DNA from: an uncultured Porphyromonadaceae bacterium
GTDB taxonomy: Bacteria; Bacteroidota; Bacteroidia; Bacteroidales; Muribaculaceae
Reading direction: 5' to 3'
Assembly: GCA_947175605.1 (NCBI GenBank)
Contig: CAMWNH010000016.1
Location: 1 to 34,452 of the forward strand
Length of the DNA: 34,452 bases
Part shown: positions 16,151-23,413 of the stretch, piece after piece
Numbering within the stretch: position 1 is the first letter of the stretch
Layout: each line of letters opens with the position of its first letter
Translations under genes and position numbers: made by a program
The notes under the pieces: model-generated
Seen by the model: the letters and a program-made list of their open reading frames with translations, nothing else
Databases searched by the model: none
What the model was told of the DNA's origin: nothing

Positions 16151-16363
16151 ATGAAAAAGTTAGTTTTACTCGCTGCTGTTGCCATGAGCGCTACCATGTT
16201 CTCCTGCGGCAACGCTGAAAAGGCTGAAGAAGCTGCAACCGACACCGTAGCTGCTGCTACCGAAGTAGTAGAAGCTGCTGTAGAAGAAGCTGTAGACACC
16301 CTCACCAACGACACTCTCGTTGAGGTTGCTGCTGAAGTTGTAGAAGCTCCCGCTGCTGAATAA
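16151..16363 (+). CDS. Small Ala/Glu/Val-rich lipoprotein
   Basis: A 70-residue lipoprotein: signal peptide MKKLVLLAAVAMSATMFS, lipobox MFSC (Cys19), then a mature part of about 50 residues made almost only of Ala, Glu, Val, Thr and Asp, with no Arg, His, Gln, Trp, Tyr or Ile anywhere. Repeats of the EEA/EVVEAA kind suggest a single acidic amphipathic or disordered helix tethered to the membrane. Codon use is sharply biased to GCT, GAA and GTA, unlike the GCC/GCG-rich neighbours, which usually goes with very high expression. A -7 element precedes it and structured sequence follows. I do not recognise a named family; abundant small lipoproteins of this style occur in Bacteroidales. Confidence 0.85.
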   Translation: MKKLVLLAAVAMSATMFSCGNAEKAEEAATDTVAAATEVVEAAVEEAVDTLTNDTLVEVAAEVVEAPAAE

Positions 16364-16380
16364 TTCAGTCGGAGTCCAAA

Positions 16381-16440
16381 GACTTCCAATTTCTACAGAA
16401 GTCGTTCACTGATTCCCAAAGAGGGAAGGTGGATGACTTC
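16381..16440 (+). other. Mutually exclusive hairpins downstream of the small lipoprotein gene
   Basis: GAAGTC (16398-16403) can pair either with GACTTC upstream (16381-16386) or with GACTTC downstream (16435-16440). The second fold is stronger, because CAC/GTG and TTCCC/GGGAA inside it also pair. Such competing stems resemble an attenuator, or a 3'-UTR-derived RNA. A further palindrome CTCCCGGGAG lies at 16462-16471. No ORF is evident here; function is unproven. Confidence 0.4.
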
Positions 16441-16486
16441 TTCGTTTATACGCACCTCCAACTCCCGGGAGGAAAGAATAGACGAA

Positions 16487-16530
16487 AACGCAAGAGCGCC
16501 ACTCCGATTTCAGAGTGGCGCTCTTGCGTT
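16487..16530. terminator. Bidirectional terminator between small lipoprotein gene and rpoD
   Basis: A perfect 18-bp inverted repeat (16487-16504 and 16513-16530, ending in GAGTGGCGCTCTTGCGTT) with an 8-base loop sits between two convergent genes. It is flanked by AAAA on one side and TTCTTT on the other, which fits termination in both directions, 30 bases after the rpoD stop. Confidence 0.9.
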
Positions 16531-16559
16531 CTTTGCTGTGGTGTGTGGAAATGCAGCGC

Positions 16560-17420
16560 TCAGGAACCGAGATAGCTCTTGAGCAGACGGCTCTTCTGAC
16601 CCTTGAGACGGCGGATAGCCTTCTCCTTGATCTGACGCACACGCTCGCGCGTGAGATCGAACTTCGCACCGATTTCCTCAAGAGTCATTTCCTGGCATCC
16701 TATGCCGAAGAACATCTTGAGAATTTCGCGCTCACGATCGTGGAGCTGGCGGAGTGCACGTTCAACTTCGTTGGAGAGCGACTCCTGATTCAGCGTAGCG
16801 TCGGCCATAGGCGAATCATCATTGGTCAGCACGTCGAGAAGGCTGTTGTCTTCGCCGTCAACGAAAGGCGCGTCGACACTGATGTGTCGGCCGGACACCT
16901 TGAGCGTGTCGGCAATCTTCTCGACCGGCACGTCCAGTTCCTCGGCAAGCTCCTCGGGCGAGGGACGGCGTTCGTTCTCCTGCTCGAACTTCGAGAGGGC
17001 CTTGCTGATCTTGTTGAGAGAGCCGACCTGATTGAGCGGAAGACGCACAATACGGCTCTGCTCGGCAAGAGCCTGAAGAATGGACTGGCGGATCCACCAC
17101 ACAGCATAAGAGATAAACTTGAAACCACGCGTCTCGTCGAACTTTCGCGCTGCCTTAATGAGACCTACATTGCCTTCGTTGATGAGGTCGGGAAGCGAAA
17201 GACCTTGATTCTGGTACTGCTTCGCCACGGATACAACGAATCGGAGATTTGCGCGAGTGAGCTTGTCGAGCGCAGCTTCGTCGCCCTGTCGGATACGCTG
17301 GGCCAGCTCGACTTCCTCTTCGACCGAAATAAGCTCCTCACGGCCGATTTCCTGAAGATACTTATCGAGCGAGGCGCTTTCGCGGTTTGTAATTGATTTA
17401 ATGATTTTAAGTTGTCTCAT
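16560..17420 (-). CDS. rpoD: Primary RNA polymerase sigma factor (RpoD/SigA)
   Basis: A 286-residue housekeeping sigma factor of the short Bacteroidetes type, lacking the long region 1.1 of proteobacterial sigma-70. Region 1.2 ([20 protein letters not shown]), region 2 ([20 protein letters not shown], then [16 protein letters not shown]), region 3 and region 4 with the helix-turn-helix ([20 protein letters not shown]) are all present in order. This protein would recognise the TTTG / TAnnTTTG promoters seen through the window. The ATG at 17420 gives the family N terminus [15 protein letters not shown]. Its own promoter has the same consensus (17459-17490), consistent with autoregulation, and a strong hairpin lies after the stop. 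Confidence 0.97.
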   Translation of the reverse strand: MRQLKIIKSITNRESASLDKYLQEIGREELISVEEEVELAQRIRQGDEAALDKLTRANLRFVVSVAKQYQNQGLSLPDLINEGNVGLIKAARKFDETRGFKFISYAVWWIRQSILQALAEQSRIVRLPLNQVGSLNKISKALSKFEQENERRPSPEELAEELDVPVEKIADTLKVSGRHISVDAPFVDGEDNSLLDVLTNDDSPMADATLNQESLSNEVERALRQLHDREREILKMFFGIGCQEMTLEEIGAKFDLTRERVRQIKEKAIRRLKGQKSRLLKSYLGS

Positions 17421-17458
17421 GTCTTATGCTTATCCGGTTATAGATGCACATTAGCGTG

Positions 17459-17490
17459 CAAAGATACAATAATTTTTCTAAAATATCAAG
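17459..17490 (-). promoter_or_regulatory. Promoter for rpoD
   Basis: On the minus strand, TATCTTTG (plus-strand 17459-17466) matches the -7 consensus and CTTG (17487-17490) lies exactly 20 bases upstream as a near-match to the TTTG -33 box. The predicted leader before the rpoD ATG at 17420 is about 30 bases. Confidence 0.75.
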
Positions 17491-17531
17491 ACTCCGAAGC
17501 GCTTTTCGCCGGAGGACGCTTCATATAGCTG

Positions 17532-17572
17532 CAAAAAGAATGCCACAGCGTCGGATATGGAACGCCGTGGCA
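17532..17572 (-). terminator. Intrinsic terminator after the Pro/Gly-rich lipoprotein gene
   Basis: TGCCACAGCGT (17541-17551) pairs with ACGCCGTGGCA (17562-17572) with one mismatch. On the minus strand the stem is followed by TTCTTTTTG (17532-17540). It lies about 33 bases past the stop at 17605 and separates that gene from the rpoD promoter. Confidence 0.8.
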
Positions 17573-17604
17573 GCCACTTTTGCTCAATAACAATGGGGAG
17601 AATT

Positions 17605-18021
17605 TCAGCGGGGACGAGTGGTGCTTCCCTGAGGACGCACGGGGCGCCCGGAGTTTCCGGGACGTATTTCGCCACCGGGGCCATGTGAATTTCCGGTATT
17701 GCCGGGATTACTCGGCCTTACAGAACCGGGGCTGTCGGGCTGAGGCGGACGGACGGGACGAACGGGCACGGGAGGCCCCACCGGGGGATAATAACCCGGG
17801 AAGGGCGCAAACGCAGGAGGCGGAGGCGCGGGTGCACCCCACCCCGGTCCGTAATAGCCGGGAGCACCGATATAATCGTCGATGCTCCAATATACTCCGC
17901 CGGAGTCGAGGGCCGCATCAAGACCTATACATGACCCGAGACCTGCCGAGGCAGCCAAGGCCGCTGCCACTGCAAGCGTGCTACGCAAAACGCGTCGTGT
18001 ATTATTATGTTTAGCTTTCAT
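17605..18021 (-). CDS. Pro/Gly-rich lipoprotein of unknown function
   Basis: A 138-residue secreted protein. The N terminus has Arg-rich residues, a hydrophobic core (LAVAAALAASAG) and a lipobox LGSC (Cys31), so it should be lipid-anchored. A short ordered part follows (GGVYWSIDDYIGAPGYYGPGW), then a low-complexity tail rich in Pro, Gly, Arg and Ser (PPPP, repeated VRPVRPP and RPGNSGRPVRP). Such tails can span or bind the cell wall or other polymers, but nothing identifies a partner. A plus-strand frame over the same DNA lacks any signal or family feature. The gene lies 47 bases after the helicase-nuclease gene, and a terminator follows it. I do not recognise the family. Confidence 0.75.
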   Translation of the reverse strand: MKAKHNNTRRVLRSTLAVAAALAASAGLGSCIGLDAALDSGGVYWSIDDYIGAPGYYGPGWGAPAPPPPAFAPFPGYYPPVGPPVPVRPVRPPQPDSPGSVRPSNPGNTGNSHGPGGEIRPGNSGRPVRPQGSTTRPR

Positions 18022-18068
18022 ATAGTTGATCGTGCTTTATATAGAAACAAGCATACAATTTGCCGGGT

Positions 18069-21000
18069 TCACACTTCCATAAGTATTTTGAGCTCGGGAT
18101 ACCACAGGAAGGCCTTCACGGGCGAGTCGGGATACATAGCCCTAAGGAGCTCGCGATAGTGGCGCACCTGCGGCACATGCTCCGCAAGGTGGCGGCTCGT
18201 GAATTTATAGTCAACGACGTGTATGCTGCCGTCAGGGAATGTCACCACTCGGTCGGGCCGATAATATTCGTCAGCAAGGGGCACGTATATACTGCGTTCG
18301 CTCATTACCTTAAGACCATCGGAGAACCAAGCCCTCGCCTGCGGGGAAGCCTCGAAAGCCTCGCGCAGTATACGTTCGATTTCTTCGCTTTCCTGCACTG
18401 ACAGCCGGGCCGAACTGCCAACAGTCCTTATAGCCGCCGGCATGTCTGAAATATGACGCATCAGGGCAAGGATATTGTGGATATTGGTGCCACGAGCGGC
18501 CGCGAGACGCATACGCTCGTTAGTGAACGGTTCCTTGTCCACGATATTCTTTCCGGAGAAATATTCCTCATCGCCGTCGTCCTCGTCCTCGAAGGCCAGA
18601 TACGCACGGGTCAGCGCATCATCCACGCGCGTGAGCTCACGGGCATCGCTCCGGAGCACAGACTCGTACGTGCCGGGGTCAAATACAGCGGTCAGCGCAT
18701 CGGACGAGTCTCCACCCTCCTTCTTCGCACCCTCCTCTCCATGCTTCGGCGCAGGCGCACCGAGAGAACAAGTATAGCGCGGCTCATCCGGGTCCTCGGA
18801 ATATTCGAGTGTCAGGGGCACACACAGGGGGTCGGCAGCAAGCTCGGCGTTAAGCCCGGTCTGCGCAAGCCTGAAAGCCTCCCGCAAGTCCGCACCGACA
18901 CCGGCAAAAGACTCACAGCCTTTCTTGTCTACAGACACCCGGCAACTGATGCACAGTTCGTTTCTCGCCCGCGTAAAAGCCACGTACGTAGTGTTGAGTC
19001 CGTCGGCCGTCTGCTCGGCCACATCCTTGCGGTAGGCCGGGGCGAGGGGCGAGCCTTCGAGCCCGAACGTAGAGTTGCTCTTGACAAGCAGCATCGGAGG
19101 CTCAAGGCCAAGAGCCGAGGGCATCCAGGCCTCCAACATCGGCCGTATGTCATACCATATCTGCGGATCGGTGCGGGCGAGCTCCCACGAGCAGTCAGGA
19201 ATATGCACGCAGGCCCATTCAAGGCCCTTGGACTTGTGGATAGTCATTACCGACACAGCATCAATATCCGGAGGTGAAGCGATGGCAAGCTTGTCCTTAT
19301 GTTCGTCCCACCAGGAGAGAAATGCTTTTATTCCGCCCTCGTTGGTCGAGAAAAAGCGCTCCATAGCATCCTGAAAAGATGCGATGAAGACGTATTCCCG
19401 TCTACGTATATCCTCGCCCAGACGCGTGGCAACGATCGTCTCCACAAGCGCCGCCGGATTGGCAGGGCGCCGGCGTATCACGTCGTCCACATCGATATGT
19501 ATCTTTTCCGCCTCCTCGGGGCTGTCCTTGATGGCCTTACGCAGGGCCACGGCCGGCTCAAGCCCGTCGCCAAGATAAAAGTTGAAGCGACTTATCATCA
19601 TGTTTATCTCCCGCTGCGTGGCATAGCGGCGCTCCTCGATCTCGCGCTGCGAATCGCCCGCGAAGGCGTATGCCTCATCGACAATACGAAGCATGCTCAG
19701 AATGAGCTGCACCGCCGGAGAACGGTCAATCAGCAGGGCCTCGTCGGATATGAAAGGGATTTCAGGAAATTCTTCCATGATCTGCGCCACAAGCGCCACG
19801 CCCGTACTGCCTTCACGCACGAGCACAGCAATGTCTTTCCAGTCGTAGCCCTCCTCATGCTGGCGCAGGATGTCATTAGCCATTCGGCGGAAGGCTATGG
19901 CATCCGTCTCCGCCGCCGTCCTGCCGGACGAATTCAAAAATTCAAGACGGACATATCCCGGCTCCTCCGCCGTCTTGGAGGCCAGCGCCTGACACACGCC
20001 CTCATAGCCCGGGACTCCCATCTGACGCGACAGGATGCGGAACACTGTATTGTTGAAGCGCACGACAGCGTGCGACGAACGATAGTTGGTATTTTCCGCA
20101 GGAATTGTTCCGCGCACTTCATGCAGATTGGGAAACTGCTCCTGCACACCTGAATCAAGCATGGACGAATCCGAGTTACGGAAGCGGTATATGGCTTGCT
20201 TCACATCGCCTATAATCAGATTATCATGACCCTGCGAAAGGCTCTGCGACACGAGCGGACGAAGATTCTCCCACTGCATCACGGACGTATCCTGAAACTC
20301 GTCGATGAGCAGATTTGTCACGGTTGTGCCAATGCGCTCGTAGATGAAGGGCAGATCGGATTCCTTGATTATGCGGCGGAGCAATTCGTTGGTGTCGGAT
20401 AGCAGTATCAGATTGTTCTCGCGACGATAGATGTCGATATACTGCGATGCATATCCGAGGAACTCAAGATTGTAGCAGGCCGTGAGACATCCCGATATTA
20501 TCTTGTGCCGAAGATAAAGCTCCCGGGCTTGAGCCGCGAACTTCGCGCCCTCGCTGACAAAAGATTCGGATGGATATATGGGATTGCGGCCGTCCTTGGG
20601 CAAGCGGCTCTTGGTGAACAGTTTTTCGCGCTCGATGGTGTTATCGGGATTGTTCAACTCCAGCCAGTTGAGGAACCCGACGGGCGCACGCTGGCCCGCC
20701 ATCTTCTCATCTGGCACCTCCCCCTTGGCAAGACAATCCAGCAGCGTGCCGAAATTATTCTTCATCTGCCCGGAGTCCACGCCATGTGCGTCCATTACAC
20801 CCGCAAACGAGGCAGCCAGTCGCCGGCAGGCATCCGGAAGCTTCGTATCGAGCTCCGCAGCAAGGGCAAGGCCAAGACGGCGTATCTTGTCGCCGGACAG
20901 ATAAGCCTCCATCTCCGGAGCATGCCGGCGGAAAGTCTCGCCGCACATCTTCTCGACAAACTTGCGCAATCCCGTGCGCAGCGACGAATCGGCATCGAAA

Positions 21001-21620
21001 ACATTGAAGCGCGAGCCATCGCTGATCTTTCGGGCCATCAGGGTGTCTATCCAGCGCTTGAGATGCGTGGCTGAGGGATGACTGCCGTTATTTATATCGT
21101 CCAGCATCAAGCCTATGCCCGCACCGACGGCATCCGCATCATCAAGCTGCACGGCATAGTCGCCCTGATGATTGACCTCGCGGGCAAACACGCGCAAAAC
21201 GCTCTGAAAAAAAGAGTCGATAGTGCTGATATTGAACTGCGAATAGTCGCACAGGAGTTCCTTCACGGCCATAGAGGCGGCCTGCGCAAGTTCGGCTCTC
21301 GTGCATCCGTAAAGGCTTAGAAGAGCCGGAACATAGCCATTGTCTTTCTTCCCCTCGGGCATCGCTGCAAGCTCATTCAGATTCTGCACGATACGGGCCT
21401 TCATCTCCGCCGTAGCCTTATTGGTGAAGGTAATGGCAAGAATTCCGCGGTGTCGACGCGCCTGACGATGACCCGATGGGACGTATTTGTCGATGTTCAG
21501 CACATGGCGCACACTGCCGTCCCTGCCCGTGAGTTTTATTCCGAGAAGGATGGATATATAACGGAGGACCAGTGTGAAGGTCTTGCCGGAACCGGCTGAA
21601 GCCTTGTATATGGTGAGCAA
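18069..21620 (-). CDS. AddA/RecB-like UvrD-type helicase-nuclease
   Basis: A 1183-residue DNA repair enzyme. Helicase superfamily 1A motifs are in order: Walker A ASAGSGKT (residues 7-14), ITFTNKATAEMK (Ia), LLIDEFQDTS (II), GDVKQAIYRFRNSD (III), TIHKSKGLEW (V) and TYVAFTRARNEL (VI). A C-terminal PD-(D/E)XK nuclease follows, with a GTNIHNIL motif and HVVDYKF (Asp1137-x-Lys1139). AddA-type proteins process double-strand breaks for recombination with AddB. The start is probably the TTG at 21620, as no in-frame ATG lies just upstream and family members begin with LTIYKASAGSGKT. No AddB-like gene is in the window. Confidence 0.93.
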   Translation of the reverse strand: MLTIYKASAGSGKTFTLVLRYISILLGIKLTGRDGSVRHVLNIDKYVPSGHRQARRHRGILAITFTNKATAEMKARIVQNLNELAAMPEGKKDNGYVPALLSLYGCTRAELAQAASMAVKELLCDYSQFNISTIDSFFQSVLRVFAREVNHQGDYAVQLDDADAVGAGIGLMLDDINNGSHPSATHLKRWIDTLMARKISDGSRFNVFDADSSLRTGLRKFVEKMCGETFRRHAPEMEAYLSGDKIRRLGLALAAELDTKLPDACRRLAASFAGVMDAHGVDSGQMKNNFGTLLDCLAKGEVPDEKMAGQRAPVGFLNWLELNNPDNTIEREKLFTKSRLPKDGRNPIYPSESFVSEGAKFAAQARELYLRHKIISGCLTACYNLEFLGYASQYIDIYRRENNLILLSDTNELLRRIIKESDLPFIYERIGTTVTNLLIDEFQDTSVMQWENLRPLVSQSLSQGHDNLIIGDVKQAIYRFRNSDSSMLDSGVQEQFPNLHEVRGTIPAENTNYRSSHAVVRFNNTVFRILSRQMGVPGYEGVCQALASKTAEEPGYVRLEFLNSSGRTAAETDAIAFRRMANDILRQHEEGYDWKDIAVLVREGSTGVALVAQIMEEFPEIPFISDEALLIDRSPAVQLILSMLRIVDEAYAFAGDSQREIEERRYATQREINMMISRFNFYLGDGLEPAVALRKAIKDSPEEAEKIHIDVDDVIRRRPANPAALVETIVATRLGEDIRRREYVFIASFQDAMERFFSTNEGGIKAFLSWWDEHKDKLAIASPPDIDAVSVMTIHKSKGLEWACVHIPDCSWELARTDPQIWYDIRPMLEAWMPSALGLEPPMLLVKSNSTFGLEGSPLAPAYRKDVAEQTADGLNTTYVAFTRARNELCISCRVSVDKKGCESFAGVGADLREAFRLAQTGLNAELAADPLCVPLTLEYSEDPDEPRYTCSLGAPAPKHGEEGAKKEGGDSSDALTAVFDPGTYESVLRSDARELTRVDDALTRAYLAFEDEDDGDEEYFSGKNIVDKEPFTNERMRLAAARGTNIHNILALMRHISDMPAAIRTVGSSARLSVQESEEIERILREAFEASPQARAWFSDGLKVMSERSIYVPLADEYYRPDRVVTFPDGSIHVVDYKFTSRHLAEHVPQVRHYRELLRAMYPDSPVKAFLWYPELKILMEV

Positions 21621-21689
21621 GTACGGAAAGGAGTTAGCAGTGTGATGTAATGACGATTTGATGAAATGGCGGCTTCCCGGGGCCGAGAG

Positions 21690-22043
21690 TCATCGCAGCT
21701 TGAAACCCAGCTGCGGCAAGAGCTTGCGGAGGTCTTCGCGTCGATCGCCCTGAATTAGGATTTCGCCCCCGCGGGCGCTGCCTCCGGTTGCAAGTTTCTT
21801 TTTTATGCGTGCGGCAATCTCCTGAATCTCCGGCTCGGAAAGTTCAAAACCAGAAATAATCGTGGCTTGCTTTCCTCCGCGACCCTTGCGCTCATAGAGA
21901 ATCGCGAGGGGCGACTTCTGCACGGTCTTACCCTCGACGGTCGCTTCGGCTGTCGTGATTTCAGTATCTTCCTCCTGCGGCACACCGCCGGATGCTTCGA
22001 GCATTGCACGCAGCTTGTCCTGCCAGGATTCAGTGGAGTTCAT
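21690..22043 (-). CDS. SUI1/eIF1-family translation factor (YciH-like)
   Basis: A 117-residue protein: a variable acidic N-terminal half, then a SUI1 domain (about residues 48-117) with ILYERKGRGGKQATIISGF, a TGGSARGGEILIQGD stretch and a C-terminal LLPQLGFKLR, all typical of bacterial YciH/SUI1 proteins. These resemble eukaryotic eIF1 and are thought to tune start-codon selection or stress translation; the bacterial role is not settled. I choose the ATG at 22043 (MNSTESWQDKL), which overlaps the upstream lipoprotein stop by 14 bases. An earlier in-frame ATG (22088) would extend further into that gene. It is followed after 69 bases by the helicase-nuclease gene. Confidence 0.9.
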   Translation of the reverse strand: MNSTESWQDKLRAMLEASGGVPQEEDTEITTAEATVEGKTVQKSPLAILYERKGRGGKQATIISGFELSEPEIQEIAARIKKKLATGGSARGGEILIQGDRREDLRKLLPQLGFKLR

Positions 22044-22515
22044 CTTCAGATAAGGAATTTGATTCGGATTCGAGTGCATGATATTCATCGGGATATTCCG
22101 CAGCGACGGTCGTATCCGGGCGTACGTTAAGACGCGTCAGCATCATCAGCGTTGCCTGATCGTCGGGCGGGAGACGACGAATCACATCGGCCAGCGTATC
22201 GGGCGTAGCCTCAAGAGCCATGCGAAGGCTCTGCCATGCTGCGGCGGTGTTCTCGTCCTCGAGATTCGTCACCTCGCCGAGACGGACAAGGATAAGAGCC
22301 ACACGACAGGCCACGTCGGGCCCCAGCTGCTCGCCGCCGCGTGCACGCAGCACAAGCGTATCGCAGAGAGCCTGCGCCTCGTCGTAGTTATGGCTCGCAT
22401 AAGCGGTCTCCGCGTCCTGAAGCAGAGACTGCGAGTCAGGCCTTTGGTCGCATGCGCCCATGAGCAGCGATGCGGCCAAAAGCACTAATGAGTGTAAAAC
22501 AATGTGTCTTGACAT
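22030..22515 (-). CDS. Small TPR-like lipoprotein of unknown function
   Basis: A 161-residue lipoprotein. The start at 22515 gives MSRHIVLHSLVLLAASLLMGAC with the lipobox MGAC (Cys22); in-frame starts further upstream would displace the signal. The mature part is acidic and helical, and its first repeat-like unit (LLQDAETAYASHNYDEAQALCDTLV) resembles one tetratricopeptide unit. The rest has no motif I recognise. The C terminus overlaps the SUI1 start codon by 14 bases, and the small membrane protein gene lies 26 bases upstream, so the three are probably one transcript. Function is unknown. Confidence 0.75.
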   Translation of the reverse strand: MSRHIVLHSLVLLAASLLMGACDQRPDSQSLLQDAETAYASHNYDEAQALCDTLVLRARGGEQLGPDVACRVALILVRLGEVTNLEDENTAAAWQSLRMALEATPDTLADVIRRLPPDDQATLMMLTRLNVRPDTTVAAEYPDEYHALESESNSLSEDELH

Positions 22516-22541
22516 ATAAAACATGACCGGAGAAATCCGGA

Positions 22542-22814
22542 TTATTCTGCGCCGGCAGGATCCACGATCACATCCTGCAGCGAGCGGTGGTCGGCATTCT
22601 GCCAATCTGCCTCACCGGGCTGATCGGCCTGAGGCTCGGTAAGCTCGTACTGTTGCGTCACATTATCGCCGGCAGGAGTATCGACATGTGTCTCTGCATC
22701 GAACCAGCCTATGTAGATCAGACAAGCCACCGTAAGCGTGGCAACTATAATTCCAATTACTACCCACACCCAAGTGGGAGTGGAAGATTTGCGGGAGTCA
22801 GAGTTCTGTGACAT
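22542..22814 (-). CDS. Single-pass membrane protein of unknown function
   Basis: A 90-residue protein with a short polar N terminus (MSQNSDSRKSSTPT), one transmembrane helix (about residues 15-37, WVWVVIGIIVATLTVACLIYIGW) and an acidic C-terminal tail of about 50 residues rich in Asp, Glu, Gln and Pro. With Arg/Lys only on the N-terminal side, the tail should be periplasmic. I recognise no family. It sits 72 bases after ribH and 26 bases before the TPR-like lipoprotein gene. Small size and the lack of shadowing by a better frame make it a likely real gene, but unproven. Confidence 0.7.
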   Translation of the reverse strand: MSQNSDSRKSSTPTWVWVVIGIIVATLTVACLIYIGWFDAETHVDTPAGDNVTQQYELTEPQADQPGEADWQNADHRSLQDVIVDPAGAE

Positions 22815-22886
22815 AGCGATGAGTGTTTAAAACGTTGAAACTTAATTTTCCTATGTATTTAAAACAGCTCACATCACAAAAGTGTT

Positions 22887-23378
22887 TCAGATCTCTTCCA
22901 CCTGCGTCATAAAATCGTACATCTGCAGAGCGGCCTCGGCAGCTTCAGCACCCTTGTTGCCGAGCTTTCCGCCGGCACGGTCCAGGGCATCCTGCTCGCA
23001 ATCCACGGTTAGTACGCCGAAAATCACGGGTATATCGCACTCGCTATTGAGGCGCGTCACACCGTCCGTCACGCTTTGGCATACGTAGTCGAAGTGTGGC
23101 GTGCCGCCGCGTATGACACATCCCAGCACGACGATGGCATCATAGAAGCCAGTCTCGATCAGACGCGAGGCAGCGAAAGTGAGCTCGACCGCGCCGGGGA
23201 CCTCAAACACGTTCACATCCTCGGGATGAAGACGCGCCTGGGCAAAAGTGTCGAGAGCACCCGAGAGGAGGCGCTCCGTGATATGGCTGTTCCAGCGGGT
23301 GCGCACTATGGCAACACGCATATCACGCTCAGTGGAAAACAAGTCGCCGTCATGCGGCGCAAAAGCGGGAGAAGACAT
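22887..23378 (-). CDS. ribH: 6,7-dimethyl-8-ribityllumazine synthase
   Basis: A 163-residue enzyme of riboflavin synthesis that condenses 5-amino-6-ribitylamino-uracil with dihydroxybutanone phosphate. Signatures are VRTRWNSHI near the N terminus, VPGAVELTFAA in the middle, GCVIRGGTPHFDYVC with the catalytic His of TPHF, and FGVLTVD followed by GGKLGNKGAEAAEAAL. Members assemble into 60-mers or pentamers. The N-terminal 20 residues before MRVAIVRTRWN are longer than in many homologues; a start at that internal Met is possible. No other rib gene is nearby. It follows the PfkB-family gene by 35 bases, so it may share that gene's promoter. Confidence 0.96.
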   Translation of the reverse strand: MSSPAFAPHDGDLFSTERDMRVAIVRTRWNSHITERLLSGALDTFAQARLHPEDVNVFEVPGAVELTFAASRLIETGFYDAIVVLGCVIRGGTPHFDYVCQSVTDGVTRLNSECDIPVIFGVLTVDCEQDALDRAGGKLGNKGAEAAEAALQMYDFMTQVEEI

Positions 23379-23413
23379 GGATTTGAAATTTATATAAATT
23401 AAATACTACTCGT

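Noticed and set aside
16515-17396. 293-residue plus-strand frame opposite rpoD
   Set aside because: Antisense shadow; the minus strand encodes a complete sigma factor.
17580-18014. 144-residue plus-strand frame opposite the Pro/Gly-rich lipoprotein
   Set aside because: It lacks a signal, domain or promoter, while the minus-strand frame has a lipobox and a terminator downstream.
18453-20153. Several long plus-strand frames opposite the helicase-nuclease gene
   Set aside because: The minus strand has all helicase and nuclease motifs; these frames are low-complexity, Arg/His-rich shadows.
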